The notes: generated by a model from the letters alone, not told the origin. Counted from the first letter of the stretch, positions 1 to 9,527 are shown. The stretch is 47,419 nucleotides of DNA from Anaerolineae bacterium (GCA_016926805.1 JAFGNV010000216.1:1-47419), one strand, 5' to 3'. A program made the numbers and translations.

Positions 1-98
1 ATAAGCAAGATTGCCTGATGGACAAAGTGCGGCTCTTTTATTTGTTAAATCTGTTTAATCTTACATAACTTTTAAAACACATTCTTAGACATTATTTA

Positions 99-120
99 GG
101 AATGAGACTTAAATAACTTC
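99..120. repeat. Left terminal inverted repeat of the IS
   Basis: The sequence starts GGAATGAGACTTAAATAAC and matches the reverse complement of 1421-1442 at 21 of 22 positions. The transposase stop codon lies inside this end (109-111). Outside it is the trinucleotide TTA (96-98). The 98 bases left of the element hold no gene, only the short remnant of the epimerase 3' end and its former stop. Confidence 0.85.
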
Positions 121-1329
121 CCTAATTGGGACAACGGTGTAGTTCCATTGGGGTAAGAACTCATCAAACACGATTTTCATTGTTTGCTTGAAATCATCAG
201 CCACTTTGCGGCCCGTTTCGTAAACCTTATCAATGATTTGAACCGTAACCTTTAAGCCGGTTGAAGTTCTGGTTTTTTCAATCAATTCTTTGACCAGTTC
301 GATGGAGGTGAAGATGACCCCCTGACAAGCGCGGGTGATGTGGGGGAACAAACGATGTTCAATCGGGTTGTACTTGGAGGTATAGGGCGGATAATGAGCA
401 ATGCGGATTTCAATGCCAATTTCATCCACGAGTTTTTGAAGATCGTGCTTAAAAATGAAATGACGGGAACTGTTGCTGCCACCGCCATCACATAAGAGGA
501 GAATGGAAGTAGCTTGGGGATAATCATAGCGCTCCCATTGAGACCACCAGTTTCTGAGGCAATCACAAGCAAACTCGCTGGTGTCCTTACTGGTGCCCAA
601 ATGGATGTAGCCACTATTTTGCTTGAGGTCATACAGACCATGAGGAATGACCCCCCCTCGCCAAACTGGTGAAATCGTGGTCATAAGTAAGCAGTGGTTC
701 CAGGGTATAGAGATGACCATCCCGATAGAAGTTGCCCAGATATTCCTTCTTTTTGGTGTCCATACTCATAATCGGGTTACCCGCCTTTTCATATTCAGCA
801 ATCAGGCCAGCAATATTTTCAAATTGTTCGTTGCGATGCGGGACAGTTTTCAAGGTTTGTTTTTTGAGCGCTCGGCGACGCCGATAGTGATGCTTGTGCA
901 GCAATTTGCGCACCACGGTTCGACTGACTGCAATCTCGTAGCGAGCCAACAGCCGTTGGGCAATTTCCCAGGGATGTAAGTTGGTCCAGCGCACCGTCTC
1001 GTCCATCGGATCACCCGCCGTATCGTACTTTAAGACATCCAGAAATTTCTCATCAATGCCCAGATGGGTTTCGTCATAACGCTTGCGGCCCCCGCCAGGC
1101 TGCCTTATTCGTTTTTTTTAGCGGGCTGTTCGACCGACAAGTCATTCAATTCTTGTAACCCCTTGATGATCGTTTTGCGACTACCGCCAAGGACACGGGT
1201 AATATACGCTACGCCACCTCGACCAAATTTCAGCGCTTCAACACCCGCGTAGCGTCTTTTATCTTTTTCCGATAACGTCTCATAGAACTTTTTCATCTTT
1301 TGTTCGAGTTTGGGTGGATAGGGGTTCAT
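109..1329 (-). pseudogene. ISAzo13-family transposase, in three frames
   Basis: DDE-type transposase read from 1329 down to 109. The N-terminal segment (1329-1105, 74 aa, starting MNPYPPKLEQKMKKFYETL) ends at a TAA just after an A8 tract. Reading continues in the -1 frame through RIRQPGGGRKRYDETHLGID to about 658. At a G7 tract (651-657) a further shift is needed to enter the C-terminal segment, which runs VIPHGLYDLKQNSGYIHLG to the end and carries the CDGGGSN and NPIEHRLF catalytic-core motifs. The first break sits on a perfect A_AAA_AAC slippery heptamer and may be programmed. The second looks like a one-base indel in a homopolymer, either a real mutation or a sequencing error. If only the first shift is real, the transposase would be about 400 aa and functional. 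Confidence 0.8.
1111..1117 (-). promoter_or_regulatory. Candidate -1 ribosomal frameshift site (A_AAA_AAC)
   Basis: On the minus strand the codons GCT AAA AAA AAC GAA TAA place the heptamer A_AAA_AAC in the phase needed for tandem -1 slippage. The zero frame stops two codons later. The -1 frame continues as KKKRIRQPGGGRK, the conserved linker of this transposase family, so the shift restores homology exactly at the slippery site. A G- and C-rich stretch follows and could form a stimulatory stem. An ordinary one-base indel in A8 would look the same. Confidence 0.5.
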
Positions 1330-1420
1330 CGTTTCAATTCTCCCTCACGATTTGGAACCCATTGAGCATAATCCCACCACCCGAACCAAGCAATTTTGAA
1401 CTACCCGTCAGAAGATTAGA

Positions 1421-1442
1421 GAAGTTATTTAATTCTCATTCC
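1421..1442. repeat. Right terminal inverted repeat of the IS
   Basis: Reverse complement of the left end with a single mismatch, followed by TTA (1443-1445), the other copy of the putative target duplication. This end contributes the last codons and the stop codon (1429-1431) of the adjacent 2-epimerase gene. Confidence 0.85.
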
Positions 1443-2493
1443 TTAGCTTATCCGTGATTTTCTCTGCTGCCCGGCCATCACCAAACACCGGCTGAGGGGA
1501 TTGAGACGGCCATTGATGATTATTTGCTGCGTTTACGATTTGCTCCAGATCGGCATCTACCAATAAATTCCAACCGGCCTGTACAGTTTCCACCCATTCC
1601 GTTTCGGGTCGCAAAGTTGCGCAGGGCACAGCCAAAAAATAGGCCTCTTTCTGCACGCCACCGGAGTCGGTTAAAATTAAGCGCGCATGTTGCTCTAAGG
1701 CTAACATATCCAAATAACTCACGGGGGCAATCATTTTTATGTTTGAATGATCGAAATCTGTATCCAGGGCAGCAATATACCGGCGGGTTCGTGGATGCAC
1801 CGGAAAAATGATCGGACTGCCTATTTCCAAAAATGCCGTCAAGATATTCTGGAGACGTTTAGGATCGTCAGTGTTATAAGGCCGATGAATGGTCGCCAGT
1901 AGAAAATTCTGCGCGTGTAAATCTAATTCAGTCAAAATAGTTGACCGCTGTCGAGCCAGGTCAACGTTGTACAAAATCGCATCATACATCACATCCCCAA
2001 CCAGATGAACCCCTTGCGTAACCCCTTCTTGGGCCAGCCAATCCACAGCCGTTTGCGTGGGGCAGAACAGTAAATCGGCACAATGATCGGTGAGCACTCG
2101 ATTATGCTCCTCCGGCATCGTACGATTAAAAGAGCGAAGCCCGGCCTCCACATGGGCCACGGGTATATGCAACTTTACAGCAGCTAAAGCTCCGGCCAGC
2201 GTCGAGTTAGTATCGCCGTAAACCAGCACCCAATCGGGCTGCTCTTTAAGCAACACTTCTTCAATTCGAGCCAGCATCTGCCCGGTTTGCCGGCCGTGAG
2301 GGCCTGACCCTACCTCCAGATTGTAATCCGGTTCAGGAATATTCAGCTCTCTGAAAAAAACCGCCGACATTTCCTCATCGTAATGCTGACCGGTGTGAAC
2401 CAATATTTCAGTATGTGCTTGCCGCCAAACTCGACTAACAGGAGCCGCTTTAACAAATTGAGGTCGAGCGCCAATAATACTAACAAGTTTCAC
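1429..2493 (-). CDS. UDP-N-acetylglucosamine 2-epimerase, non-hydrolysing type (WecB/WbpI family)
   Basis: A 354-aa cytoplasmic enzyme that inverts C2 of a UDP-HexNAc or related diacetamido-uronic acid to give the manno sugar. Family marks are the N-terminal SIIGARPQFVKAAPVSR, GDTNS (residues 93-97), HVEAGLRS (114-121), PEEHNR (127-132), HPRTRR and the UDP-binding DSGGVQKEAYFL segment near the C-terminus. Length is normal. It follows the dehydrogenase/acetyltransferase fusion with 37 bases between them, which favours a WbpI-like role on UDP-GlcNAc(3NAc)A over plain WecB, but sequence alone does not decide. The last residues (RNEN) and the stop are supplied by the inserted IS; without it the frame would end NNV a few codons later, so the enzyme body is intact. 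Confidence 0.9.
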   Translation of the reverse strand: MKLVSIIGARPQFVKAAPVSRVWRQAHTEILVHTGQHYDEEMSAVFFRELNIPEPDYNLEVGSGPHGRQTGQMLARIEEVLLKEQPDWVLVYGDTNSTLAGALAAVKLHIPVAHVEAGLRSFNRTMPEEHNRVLTDHCADLLFCPTQTAVDWLAQEGVTQGVHLVGDVMYDAILYNVDLARQRSTILTELDLHAQNFLLATIHRPYNTDDPKRLQNILTAFLEIGSPIIFPVHPRTRRYIAALDTDFDHSNIKMIAPVSYLDMLALEQHARLILTDSGGVQKEAYFLAVPCATLRPETEWVETVQAGWNLLVDADLEQIVNAANNHQWPSQSPQPVFGDGRAAEKITDKLRNEN

Positions 2494-2530
2494 TTACCTT
2501 CTTCTCCACAATGTTTAGAGCAACTACTTC

Positions 2531-4153
2531 TCAACCACTTGGCAAAGGCTGTTCTTCCGGCCAATCCAAACAACGCAACACCCCAGGCTGAATTTCACGG
2601 TAACGCCAGCCACTCTCCGGGCAAATCATAATCCCTTCAGTATCAGGCTCCGGTAAGCGTTGCCCATGTCGACTCATCCAGCCATGCCGCTTTGCTGGCA
2701 CTCCTATCATCAAGGCATAATCCGCTACATCTTTAGTTACAACCGCCCCTGCTCCAACAAAAGCATACCGGCCAATGGTTACGCCACAAACAATAGTACA
2801 GTTGGCGCCCAGAGTAGCCCCACGTTTAACTAACGTCTGACGAAATTCCTGTTTACGTTCAATTTCACTGCGAGGATTGACGACATTGGTAAAAACCATC
2901 GACGGGCCACAAAATACACCATCTTCCAGCACAACCCCTCTGTAGACGGAAACATTGTTTTGAATTTTTACGCCATTACCAATACGAACACTATCCCCAA
3001 CAAATACGTTTTGACCCACAACGCAGTTATTGCCAATCTGCGCACCCTGCATAACATGGCTATAATGCCAAATGCGGGTGTTCTCCCCAATCGTGGTCTC
3101 TTCATCTACCGTGGCCGTGGGATGGGCATAGTATTGGGGAGGTGGAGCGGTAGTTTGAGACAATTTTACTGGCTGGCCACATTTTTCCAACGAGAGTTGA
3201 GCCAGTTCGAGAATTTGCAACGTTTTTTGACCACTTTCACCGTCACTTAAAGGAATCTGCCGATTGACAACACACTCCAGAAAATGAACGCACTCAGCCT
3301 TGAGTGGTTCCGCTTCCTCTAGAGGCACATAAGTGACTTCTGCTCTGTGGGCAACCGGAATCTGTCCCCCCAGCCAGTCAACCCGATGCGGATAGAGCGC
3401 CAGTTTTTCTGACCACGGACGGGTATCGTCAAAAACAGCCATTTGACGCTCACCAACCACCACAAACCGTTGCTCCTTGAACGGATGCAACCAACTCACA
3501 AAAATATGCGCCCGCACATTGTTGGGGAAGTGTAGATTAGTTAACGTCACGTCAACCAGTTGATAATTGAGATATGCCCCGCCGTGGCAACTGAGTTCTT
3601 CGGGCATAATGCCTAAAACCCGCAAAATCAGAGCAATGTCGTGGGGCGCAAAGCTCCACAAAGCATTCTCTTCCGTTCGAATGCGCCCCAGGTTTAAACG
3701 GTTGGAATAAATATACTGGACTCGCCCCAGGACACCTTGATTAACCAATTGGTGCAGCTTTTGAGCGGCAGGATGATATTCCAAGACATGGCCAACCATA
3801 AGAATTCGTTCCAAGCGCCGGGCAGTCTCCACTAAACGTTGTCCCTCGCGCGTGGTCAGGGCCATTGGTTTTTCTACCAAAACATCTTTGCCTGCCTCTA
3901 AAACCTGCAAAGTTAGTGAAGCATGTAAAAAGGCCGGAGCCGCCACAACAACCGCTTGAATATCTTCTCTGGCTAAAATATGGGCTGTATCCAGACACGT
4001 TTCTATGTCTGGATTCTGGTTTCGAACAAACTCTAACCGACCTGGATCTGGGTCACACACAGCCCGTAAACAACCTAAATTCGACCAAATCCGCAAGTGG
4101 TTTTTGCCCCAGGCCCCACAACCAATCAGAGCAACGCCAACTTCAGACATCAT
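2531..4153 (-). CDS. Fusion: Gfo/Idh/MocA dehydrogenase + left-handed beta-helix acyltransferase (WbpB-WbpD-like)
   Basis: 540 aa with two enzymes in one chain. Residues 1 to about 340 are an NAD(P)-dependent Gfo/Idh/MocA oxidoreductase: GCGAWG dinucleotide loop (11-16), EKP motif (94-96) and a [15 protein letters not shown] segment. Residues from about 345 form a left-handed beta-helix acyltransferase with hexapeptide repeats ([20 protein letters not shown]) and the trimer-type end [20 protein letters not shown]. In Pseudomonas these are separate proteins: WbpB oxidises C3 of UDP-GlcNAcA and WbpD N-acetylates the 3-amino product. The aminotransferase acting between them and the C6 dehydrogenase are not in this window. 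A GAGG ribosome binding site seven bases upstream supports the first of two ATG codons. Confidence 0.85.
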   Translation of the reverse strand: MMSEVGVALIGCGAWGKNHLRIWSNLGCLRAVCDPDPGRLEFVRNQNPDIETCLDTAHILAREDIQAVVVAAPAFLHASLTLQVLEAGKDVLVEKPMALTTREGQRLVETARRLERILMVGHVLEYHPAAQKLHQLVNQGVLGRVQYIYSNRLNLGRIRTEENALWSFAPHDIALILRVLGIMPEELSCHGGAYLNYQLVDVTLTNLHFPNNVRAHIFVSWLHPFKEQRFVVVGERQMAVFDDTRPWSEKLALYPHRVDWLGGQIPVAHRAEVTYVPLEEAEPLKAECVHFLECVVNRQIPLSDGESGQKTLQILELAQLSLEKCGQPVKLSQTTAPPPQYYAHPTATVDEETTIGENTRIWHYSHVMQGAQIGNNCVVGQNVFVGDSVRIGNGVKIQNNVSVYRGVVLEDGVFCGPSMVFTNVVNPRSEIERKQEFRQTLVKRGATLGANCTIVCGVTIGRYAFVGAGAVVTKDVADYALMIGVPAKRHGWMSRHGQRLPEPDTEGIMICPESGWRYREIQPGVLRCLDWPEEQPLPSG

Positions 4154-4250
4154 TCAACAACCTCAACAATAGAGTAAAATTGGGAGTATATGTAGTATAT
4201 ACCATCTGGACTTTGTTTCATACCCTACTTTTTGGGGAAAAGAGGATGCT

Positions 4251-5357
4251 TTATGGAGTTCCAGCCACACCCTTGAGCAGCAGAACGTTGGTGGCCAACC
4301 AGAAATAGCAGTAATTTAGAATTCGTTGGGATCGAACCAAGGCCCCGAAGAACAACATACTTACCACCAAACCCTGCGTTAACCGGACCATGGCCGCCGG
4401 TTCGCGAAAGGTGGACGCTGGCAAGAATAAGATAACCAAGCTGTTAAACAGCAGACAATAAATTACAGGGTGGGCCAATCCCTGCCACAACCGCCGACCA
4501 CTCAGCCAGATTCCGGCCAGACTGGGAATGATGGACATCGGCACCACAACCAGGGAAATGATCAAAAAGGCGCCAAAGTGAACGGTGGCAATCTCCAACC
4601 AGCCGCCCAGGGGAATTGGGCTGAAGGCGGTAGCATTGGCTCCACCCGACCCCACGCCAAACGCGCCCAGCCAACGCCAAAGCAGCAGTTGGTAAGCCAC
4701 AAACGGCGCTGCCGCCGCGCATAATCCCAGCGTCCGGCGCCATTGGCGTTGTTGAAGCGAGTAAAGCGCATAAGCAGCCAGAAAGATCAAGGTGGTTTCT
4801 TTGGCCAGCGCCGCCAGGCCAAACGCAGCCAAAGCCCACAGCCGCCGCTCTCGCTGCCAGGCCAACATGGCTCCCACCACTAATGCGTAAGCCAGGGGTT
4901 CGGTCATATCCGCACGCAGGGCTAACAGTTGCCCGCCATAAAGACCATAAACCAGGGCATACCAACGGCTCATCCGAAAATCACTTAACCATAGCTCGGT
5001 AGCCCACGTGCCAACGCCAATGGCAGCAATATTGACGATGATGAGAGTCCACGGAATCAATCCCGGTTGGCCGAACGCCAGCATCCGCGCCAGCAAGGGA
5101 TAGAGAATCCGTTGATACCGATAAGCGGGGACATCAAGATATGGCGCCGCGCCGGACGGATCGAGCGCAATTTGATAGGCAAACTGCCCGTCATAGCCTT
5201 CGCTGCCGGCGGGATCGCCTTCACTGAATTGGGTTCCCAACAGGATAAAGGCTCTGAGGTCACCGTCGTTGGTCAACAGAACGCCTACTACGTAGATCAA
5301 ACCGATCAGCGTGACCAAAAACGTTGGCGTCATCCATTTTCGGTTGAATGAAGTCAT
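4251..5357 (-). CDS. Polytopic membrane protein, GT-C-like, function unknown
   Basis: 368 aa, mostly hydrophobic, with about nine to ten membrane segments. After the first segment (about residues 12-29) an exported loop holds GYDGQFAYQIALDPSG and YRYQRILYPLLARMLA, acidic and aromatic motifs seen in uncharacterised GT-C-like proteins. There is no large soluble C-terminal domain, unlike its neighbours. It follows the 651-aa GT39-like gene with only six bases between, so the two are probably co-translated. A role as polyprenyl-phosphate-sugar-dependent glycosyltransferase is inferred from fold style and context; a flippase or polymerase accessory role cannot be excluded. Confidence 0.65.
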   Translation of the reverse strand: MTSFNRKWMTPTFLVTLIGLIYVVGVLLTNDGDLRAFILLGTQFSEGDPAGSEGYDGQFAYQIALDPSGAAPYLDVPAYRYQRILYPLLARMLAFGQPGLIPWTLIIVNIAAIGVGTWATELWLSDFRMSRWYALVYGLYGGQLLALRADMTEPLAYALVVGAMLAWQRERRLWALAAFGLAALAKETTLIFLAAYALYSLQQRQWRRTLGLCAAAAPFVAYQLLLWRWLGAFGVGSGGANATAFSPIPLGGWLEIATVHFGAFLIISLVVVPMSIIPSLAGIWLSGRRLWQGLAHPVIYCLLFNSLVILFLPASTFREPAAMVRLTQGLVVSMLFFGALVRSQRILNYCYFWLATNVLLLKGVAGTP

Positions 5358-5363
5358 ATTGCC

Positions 5364-7319
5364 TCAGCGGCAGGTAAATTCGTACAGCGTGATCCATTCA
5401 TCCTTATAAACCTCTTTGGTACAGGCAGGTAAAAATTCATTTCGAAAAAATTGTAATGCATCAAGATGAAGCTGACCATTGCGCTGTATCAATCTATAGT
5501 CGACATCTTCGATGCTGAACATGAGATGAGAAACATTTTTCTCTCGTAGGTGCATGGCGATAGAGGCAACATTAACTGGTGGCTGGGTCAATCGAACCCA
5601 TTCGTGTTGATAATCGGGGATACAACGGTCATCGCAATAGTAACTTCGAGTATTCCATAGCATGAAGACGCGAGCCTGAGGGGACAAATTGGTTTGGATA
5701 AATTGTTTTGCCGAATAGTCAGTCAATTCGCGCTGCAAAAAACTTTCTTTGGATTCTATTCCTAAAACAACAACAAGGGGTTGGACATCGTAGAAAAAGA
5801 TCGCTGAATAAATTAAGGTTATAGCTAACATGCCCGCAATTAATCCTTTTGCTAACACTAGTCCTAACCGTTGCCAATAAGGCTGGGTAGCCAGACCAAT
5901 TATTGCGGCACTAGCCAACAAACTTAAATTGGGCAAGACCGGCAACATATAGCGAAAACGACCATGAAAAAACACTGCCCAGAAAATATAGCGCAGTAAG
6001 GTCAAAACAATCAAGCGGTGAATGATCCTAAATCTGCCTACCCACGGCAGCAGAAGAACAAAAGGAAAAAGTAAACTTGGAAATTCAATTGTACCATAAA
6101 CACCGACAAATCGCTGGCGCTCAAAGTACAGATACCATGGTAAAGTTAAATACTCCCACCAGCTAAAACTACTGTGTGTTGGTATACCAGCGGTTGTTTC
6201 ATTTCCAAAGAAATATGGGTAGACTGGGTTATTGAGCCACCACCAATTTTTGATCAGCCAAGGAGACGCCACTAACAACGCTACGCCACCAAAAAGAGCA
6301 GACGAGCCTAATAGTGTTCGCCATCCATTCAAGCGAGTATGCCATAAAATCCACAGTCCTACTGCCGCGGCTCCGGCAAAGGCTATATATTTACTGCCCA
6401 AGGCAAAACCAACCATCGTCCCAGATAATAACAACCAGCGTTGTTGATTGCGTTCGGCCCACAACAAAATGGCAAATACGCCTAAAAATTCATACAAGGT
6501 CCAGCCCATATCGATATAAGCCAGTCCAGCCCAAACCGGAAAGATTGGCATACCGACAAGAATAGCCGCAGTCACCCAGGCTCCTTTGGGAGTCAAGAAA
6601 CGAAGACCAAAGGCAAAAGTTCCTAAAACCAATAATACAGCGTAGGTAAGATGGACTAATTTAGCAAAGGCGTCGGTGCCAAAGGCCATACCACTGGCAA
6701 ACAACAATTGGATAGTAAGGGGATAGTTACCAAATACAAACTCCGGTGTAGCATATATACGTTCAGCCTGGAGAAAAATCTTTGGCGCTTGTAGATGGAC
6801 GATAAGTCCGTCCGGGTCTACAGGGGGCGATAGAGATTGTAACATTGCAAATATCAAGATCAGGTTCATGGTAACAAGCAATAACTTTTGCCAAAATTGC
6901 GCGTTGCGCCAAGCTCGGTATCTATCCAGTACCCATTCTGGAATGCGATTAGCACATTCTCGCCATTCAGGCCATGACCAAATAGCAATTAAAAGCAGCC
7001 ATAAAAAAATTGCCAAAGGCTGGAGCAACCCTGCCAAACCAAGAAAGAGTAACCCATAGGCAATCACCCCTAGGCCGAGAGCAATGCCAAATATGGCTCG
7101 CTCAAGCGGCGTCAGATCTTCGAGCTTAAGCCAATTCTGCAGCTTGCATCCTAAACCACTTGCTAACAGCAGCATGATCCCTAACAATCCTAGAGCAAAA
7201 CCACTATCTAGCAGGGCTTGAGGCCCAATATAAGTTATGGGGCGTTCAGGAAAAAGCCACCGCAGGGCTATCAAGAGTATCGCGGCTATCGTTATCCCTA
7301 ACCAAGGTCGAATCATCAT
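5364..7319 (-). CDS. GT39-like integral membrane glycosyltransferase (paralogue A)
   Basis: 651 aa. The first ~540 residues are polytopic and the last ~100 form a soluble extracytoplasmic domain. The first large loop carries PPVDPDGLIVHLQAPKIFL, the place where GT-C enzymes have the metal- or catalytic-base acidic motif. A second shared motif is PWLIKNWWWLNNPVYPY in a later loop. The C-terminal domain holds YYCDDRCIPD, matched in the proteins at 10715-12976 and 18524-20527, so the three are paralogues. Expected role: transfer of a sugar from polyprenyl phosphate to a glycan or protein outside the membrane. Acceptor and sugar are unknown. An AGGTGG stretch lies just upstream of tandem ATG codons; 7316 is an equally good start. 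Confidence 0.75.
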   Translation of the reverse strand: MMIRPWLGITIAAILLIALRWLFPERPITYIGPQALLDSGFALGLLGIMLLLASGLGCKLQNWLKLEDLTPLERAIFGIALGLGVIAYGLLFLGLAGLLQPLAIFLWLLLIAIWSWPEWRECANRIPEWVLDRYRAWRNAQFWQKLLLVTMNLILIFAMLQSLSPPVDPDGLIVHLQAPKIFLQAERIYATPEFVFGNYPLTIQLLFASGMAFGTDAFAKLVHLTYAVLLVLGTFAFGLRFLTPKGAWVTAAILVGMPIFPVWAGLAYIDMGWTLYEFLGVFAILLWAERNQQRWLLLSGTMVGFALGSKYIAFAGAAAVGLWILWHTRLNGWRTLLGSSALFGGVALLVASPWLIKNWWWLNNPVYPYFFGNETTAGIPTHSSFSWWEYLTLPWYLYFERQRFVGVYGTIEFPSLLFPFVLLLPWVGRFRIIHRLIVLTLLRYIFWAVFFHGRFRYMLPVLPNLSLLASAAIIGLATQPYWQRLGLVLAKGLIAGMLAITLIYSAIFFYDVQPLVVVLGIESKESFLQRELTDYSAKQFIQTNLSPQARVFMLWNTRSYYCDDRCIPDYQHEWVRLTQPPVNVASIAMHLREKNVSHLMFSIEDVDYRLIQRNGQLHLDALQFFRNEFLPACTKEVYKDEWITLYEFTCR

Positions 7320-7489
7320 ATACCACCTGGTGTGTATGTGTGCAGAGAAAAAATGAGGTTTATGTCAAAATCATAAATATCAGAGAGTTATTGATGCCTC
7401 AATGAGTCTTCACTCCTATTCCGTCTGAAGCACAACGGTTCGAAAAAATAGAAAAAGAACAGAAAATAAATCGGACCAATCAACAAAAT

Positions 7490-9409
7490 TCAATCGCTGA
7501 TTCTATTTAGGGCATCACAAGAAATTACATAAACATTATCTGTCTGAAAAATCTTTATCTCTTCAGGTACATCGGCTAAAAAAAATGATTCCTGCCCTGT
7601 AATTTCTTCCAATAACTGCTGGTTATAAGGCTCAAAAAAGAGCTGGCCCTCATCTAAATATTGTGGGGAATAAGTGTTGAGGTCGACAACCAAATAATCA
7701 ATGTTGTGGTTTCGACAAAAATTAGTGATTACCTGGGGATCATCACTATAGTAAGCCCTGAGCGCCCCAAGAATAACGGGAACAGTTTTATTATATTCAC
7801 AACTAAACAAAGCTTGCCGTTTGGCAAATAACGGCACACTATCTAATGCGCAGGGCGTGCCAGCCAGCCAGATATCCTCAGGCAGAGTTTCAAGAAACTG
7901 AAATAATGCCCGTTCAGCCTGGTTAGGATTGAGATAACTCACCTCCGTAAATATAGGGGTGTAGATTGCCCACCCCAGCAAAAAAAGTACTGCTCCCAAA
8001 CCAATTAAAACCCGAACAGCAAATGATTGTTTTTTCTCAGAGATATTGGGGAGTGAATGTCCAGGTTTCCGGATAACTGCACTCCCCAGAATGCCACAAA
8101 GCAAACCGGTGAGAAGGAGTAACCATTTCATATTGAATCCGCGAATCATTGTCCACTCAGATGGGTACCAAATAACTAAGCTAACCACCAAAATCTCTAT
8201 CCCCACAATTAACCAAAGTAATTTTTGGGGCTTCTGTCTGATTAAAGAAGTCACTTCTTTAACAAAACTCGCCATATTCAGTAAAACAAACATAGAACCA
8301 AACATAAACAAACCTACCCGCGTGTAACGACTGGGCCAATAGAGTAATGGTGAACCTACCAGCCAGATAACTAGCCAGGATAACGTAAACAAAATTAGAC
8401 TTCCCCATAATGTTTCCCAGACTACATCGGGTAAATCAAGGGCTTTGCGCCCCCTGACCAAGTAGATTAAACCACCGATAACAGCAAAGATACACAGATT
8501 TACCAGATCCTCACCCAAATCAACCAATCCCCCACGACCAACAACAGGAAAAATAATAAATAACGGAGCTGCTCCTCCCTTTCGATATTCAGGCCTATCC
8601 CAGAAATACCAGGCGGTCTCTAACGTTGCCATAGTCTGTTCCTGGTTAACATTTTTCGGTTGTTCACTACCAAAAATACCCGTGGTCTGGGCGAATACAA
8701 CTGGTGAAAGAATTAAAACACCAATACAAAAGGACATAATAAGATAGCCCAGACCTGCCTCGGTTAAAGGCATTTTACGCAAAGGCCAGTTGGCCTTTAG
8801 AACGTTTGCGCACCAGATAATCCCTCCAAAAACAAAGGCTGGGGGATAAATCAGAGCGCTTAAAAGCATGACTATCAACGTAGCCATATATTTTTGATGA
8901 TATACATAAAAAATAAGCATAACAATCAAAGTCATCGCAAAAGAGCGTTGCAGACCATTGGCCATGGAAATAGCGGAAGAGGAAGCCAGATTAAAAAACA
9001 AAAATCCCATTGCCAAGATAATGCCTGCCATACGGTTATGTAGAGACTGTCCAAACGCAAACAGATACAACACGGTAACTGGGGCCAGTAAAAAAGGAAG
9101 AAGTTTACTAAACAGGATAGGCGTAATAAAGAAGCTCGCGCCGTAGAATAACAATCCATAACCCAAACTCTTGAAGGTAACAGGCACATCAGCCCAGGGC
9201 AAGCGAACAAGGGTATATCCTTGAGAATAATCTGGAAAAAGTGAAGGCTCCTGAAATTTATACATCCAATAAAACGAGCGGAAGTCTTCATCAACCCGAA
9301 ACTCGTCTCCAAGGCGCGGTACCTGTAACCAAACCACAGCCAAAAGAGAAATGATCACCAGTACTATTCTTGTATCTATACGTTCCAGGCGATACTTAAA
9401 ATCCTTCAT
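7490..9409 (-). CDS. Polytopic membrane protein with soluble C-terminal domain, function unknown
   Basis: 639 aa from the ATG at 9409, chosen over the longer frame (9433) because GGGAG lies seven bases upstream. About twelve or more membrane segments follow an N-terminal anchor (IDTRIVLVIISLLAVVWL). The first exported loop has DEDFRSFYWMYKF and the last ~130 residues are soluble. No GT family motif can be named with confidence, but the layout (acidic first loop, many helices, soluble tail) is that of its GT-C-like neighbours. It is the first gene of the minus-strand block that ends with the IS, and it is divergent from the 9528-10700 gene. The 170 bases to the next minus-strand gene show no clear signal. 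Confidence 0.6.
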   Translation of the reverse strand: MKDFKYRLERIDTRIVLVIISLLAVVWLQVPRLGDEFRVDEDFRSFYWMYKFQEPSLFPDYSQGYTLVRLPWADVPVTFKSLGYGLLFYGASFFITPILFSKLLPFLLAPVTVLYLFAFGQSLHNRMAGIILAMGFLFFNLASSSAISMANGLQRSFAMTLIVMLIFYVYHQKYMATLIVMLLSALIYPPAFVFGGIIWCANVLKANWPLRKMPLTEAGLGYLIMSFCIGVLILSPVVFAQTTGIFGSEQPKNVNQEQTMATLETAWYFWDRPEYRKGGAAPLFIIFPVVGRGGLVDLGEDLVNLCIFAVIGGLIYLVRGRKALDLPDVVWETLWGSLILFTLSWLVIWLVGSPLLYWPSRYTRVGLFMFGSMFVLLNMASFVKEVTSLIRQKPQKLLWLIVGIEILVVSLVIWYPSEWTMIRGFNMKWLLLLTGLLCGILGSAVIRKPGHSLPNISEKKQSFAVRVLIGLGAVLFLLGWAIYTPIFTEVSYLNPNQAERALFQFLETLPEDIWLAGTPCALDSVPLFAKRQALFSCEYNKTVPVILGALRAYYSDDPQVITNFCRNHNIDYLVVDLNTYSPQYLDEGQLFFEPYNQQLLEEITGQESFFLADVPEEIKIFQTDNVYVISCDALNRISD

Positions 9410-9458
9410 TAATTGCTCCCTATAAACATGCAAGGTGAACTTGACACAACATCAGTAA

Positions 9459-9487
9459 TGGATTCGCCTCCAAAATGATGTTATAAT
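9459..9487 (+). promoter_or_regulatory. Candidate sigma-70-type promoter for the 9528 gene
   Basis: A perfect TATAAT (9482-9487) lies 17 bases downstream of TGGATT (9459-9464), a weak -35 match. Transcription would begin near 9494, which makes the ATG at 9486 untranslatable and supports the ATG at 9528. The site is in the short divergent gap between two membrane-protein genes. A TTGACA at 9441-9446 is too far from the TATAAT to pair with it. Confidence 0.4.
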
Positions 9488-9527
9488 GAAATCTATTAAT
9501 TCCAATATTCGCGCTAAGAAACGAACT

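Larger units (their letters stand above)
99..1442 (-). mobile_element. ISAzo13-family insertion sequence
   Basis: The element is bounded by 22-bp inverted ends (99-120 and 1421-1442, one mismatch) and flanked on both sides by TTA (96-98 and 1443-1445), a likely 3-bp target duplication. Inside is one transposase gene on the minus strand in three reading-frame segments. The family call rests on the C-terminal half, with an LLLCDGGGSNSSRH-type motif and a PPYTSKYNPIEHRLFPH motif typical of the ISAzo13 (Rhodopirellula-type) DDE transposases. The element lies in the 3' end of the neighbouring epimerase gene. Both ends are intact, so the copy may be recent. Family assignment is fairly sure; the exact termini are inferred from the repeat only. 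Confidence 0.85.

Noticed and set aside
9441-9487. Promoter pairing TTGACA (9441) with TATAAT (9482)
   Set aside because: The spacer of 35 bases is twice the usual 17; the weaker TGGATT at 9459 has the right spacing.
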